This document shows positions 6,283-6,559 of a stretch of DNA of 6,559 nt, piece after piece (position 1 is the stretch's first letter; the number at the start of each line of letters is the position of its first letter). Source of the DNA: an uncultured Bacteroidota bacterium (GTDB lineage: Bacteria; Bacteroidota; Bacteroidia; 2-12-FULL-35-15). The stretch spans positions 1 through 6,559 of the forward strand of contig CAIRRW010000517.1 of NCBI GenBank assembly GCA_903881065.1. The letters are read 5' to 3'. The notes beneath the pieces are model-generated. The model did no database searches and had not been told where the DNA came from. It saw only the letters and a list, made by a program, of their open reading frames with translations. Both the position numbers and the translations under genes were made by a program.

Positions 6283-6308
6283 AGCAAATTAATAATAAAT
6301 AAAGCAAA

Positions 6309-6559
6309 ATGAAAAAAATAATAGTATTGGTTACCGTTGCCGGAATGTTTACATTAATTGCATGCGGCCCGAGTGCAGCTGAAAAAGCTGCCAAAGAGAA
6401 AGCTAAACAGGATTCAATTGCATCTTATGTTATGGCAGCAAAGGTTCAGGCAACAGCCGACTCAACAGCCAAATACAATGATGATATGAAATCCAAGATG
6501 GCAGCAGATTCAGCTGCACATGCCAAGAAAACAGTAAAAGGAAAGGCAGCAAAGAAGCA
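6309..6559 (+). CDS. small Ala/Lys-rich lipoprotein, 3' end outside window
   Basis: The frame is open from ATG 6309 to the window edge, giving 83 whole codons with no stop. Residues 1-18 form a signal peptide (MKKIIVLVTVAGMFT) and LIAC at 16-19 is a lipobox, so Cys19 would be lipidated. The mature part is low-complexity and rich in Ala, Lys, Asp and Ser, with no proline after residue 21 and repeated pieces such as KAAKEKAK, ATADSTAKY, MAADSAAHA and KGKAAKK. That pattern suggests a long helix or coiled coil. It recalls small Lpp-like or stress-linked helical lipoproteins, but no family is recognised. The leader just before the ATG is A-rich with no Shine-Dalgarno sequence, normal for the phylum. 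Divergent from the DUF5011 lipoprotein. Confidence 0.8.
   Translation, partial: MKKIIVLVTVAGMFTLIACGPSAAEKAAKEKAKQDSIASYVMAAKVQATADSTAKYNDDMKSKMAADSAAHAKKTVKGKAAKK

Noticed and set aside
6203..6394. 63-residue hydrophobic minus-strand frame
   Set aside because: It is antisense to the start of the right-hand lipoprotein; its hydrophobic run is mostly the complement of AT-rich leader DNA, and it would cover both promoter boxes.

Overview
The window is AT-rich and looks like chromosomal DNA of a free-living or commensal Bacteroidota species. The main evidence is a large repeat protein at 256-1473 that ends in a type IX secretion (T9SS) type A sorting domain, a system confined to that phylum. 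Two lipoproteins, one with a DUF5011-type Ig-like domain, a SUI1/YciH protein typical of the phylum, the absence of Shine-Dalgarno sequences, and TAnnTTTG-type -7 boxes agree with this. Genus cannot be told.

Layout, left to right. Positions 1-255 hold no gene, possibly the right half of a terminator at the extreme edge. Positions 256-1473 (minus) encode a secreted Asp-box/BNR-like repeat protein with a T9SS tail. Positions 1474-2253 are a 780-base gap without an intact gene. It contains several palindromes, a possible decayed reading frame on the minus strand, and an array of four diverged, individually palindromic 42-base tandem units (1958-2125), which is the least explained part of the window. 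Positions 2254-6187 carry four minus-strand genes, given here in transcription order: a DUF5011 lipoprotein (5525-6187), an LtaS-like membrane phosphotransferase of the alkaline phosphatase/sulfatase superfamily (3572-5467), a YegS/DgkB-like lipid kinase (2604-3476) and a SUI1/eIF1-like protein (2254-2592). A divergent lipoprotein gene starts at 6309 and runs off the right edge.

How they may work together. The kinase and SUI1 genes are 11 bases apart and very probably co-transcribed. The LtaS-like enzyme lies 95 bases upstream of the kinase. If it takes phosphoglycerol or phosphoethanolamine from phospholipid, it releases diacylglycerol, and a diacylglycerol kinase would return that to phosphatidic acid, as DgkB does beside LtaS in Gram-positive bacteria. 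That link is an inference from gene order plus family knowledge. The T9SS gene looks like an independent unit beyond the repeat-rich gap.

No RNA gene, CRISPR array, insertion sequence or defence system could be supported.
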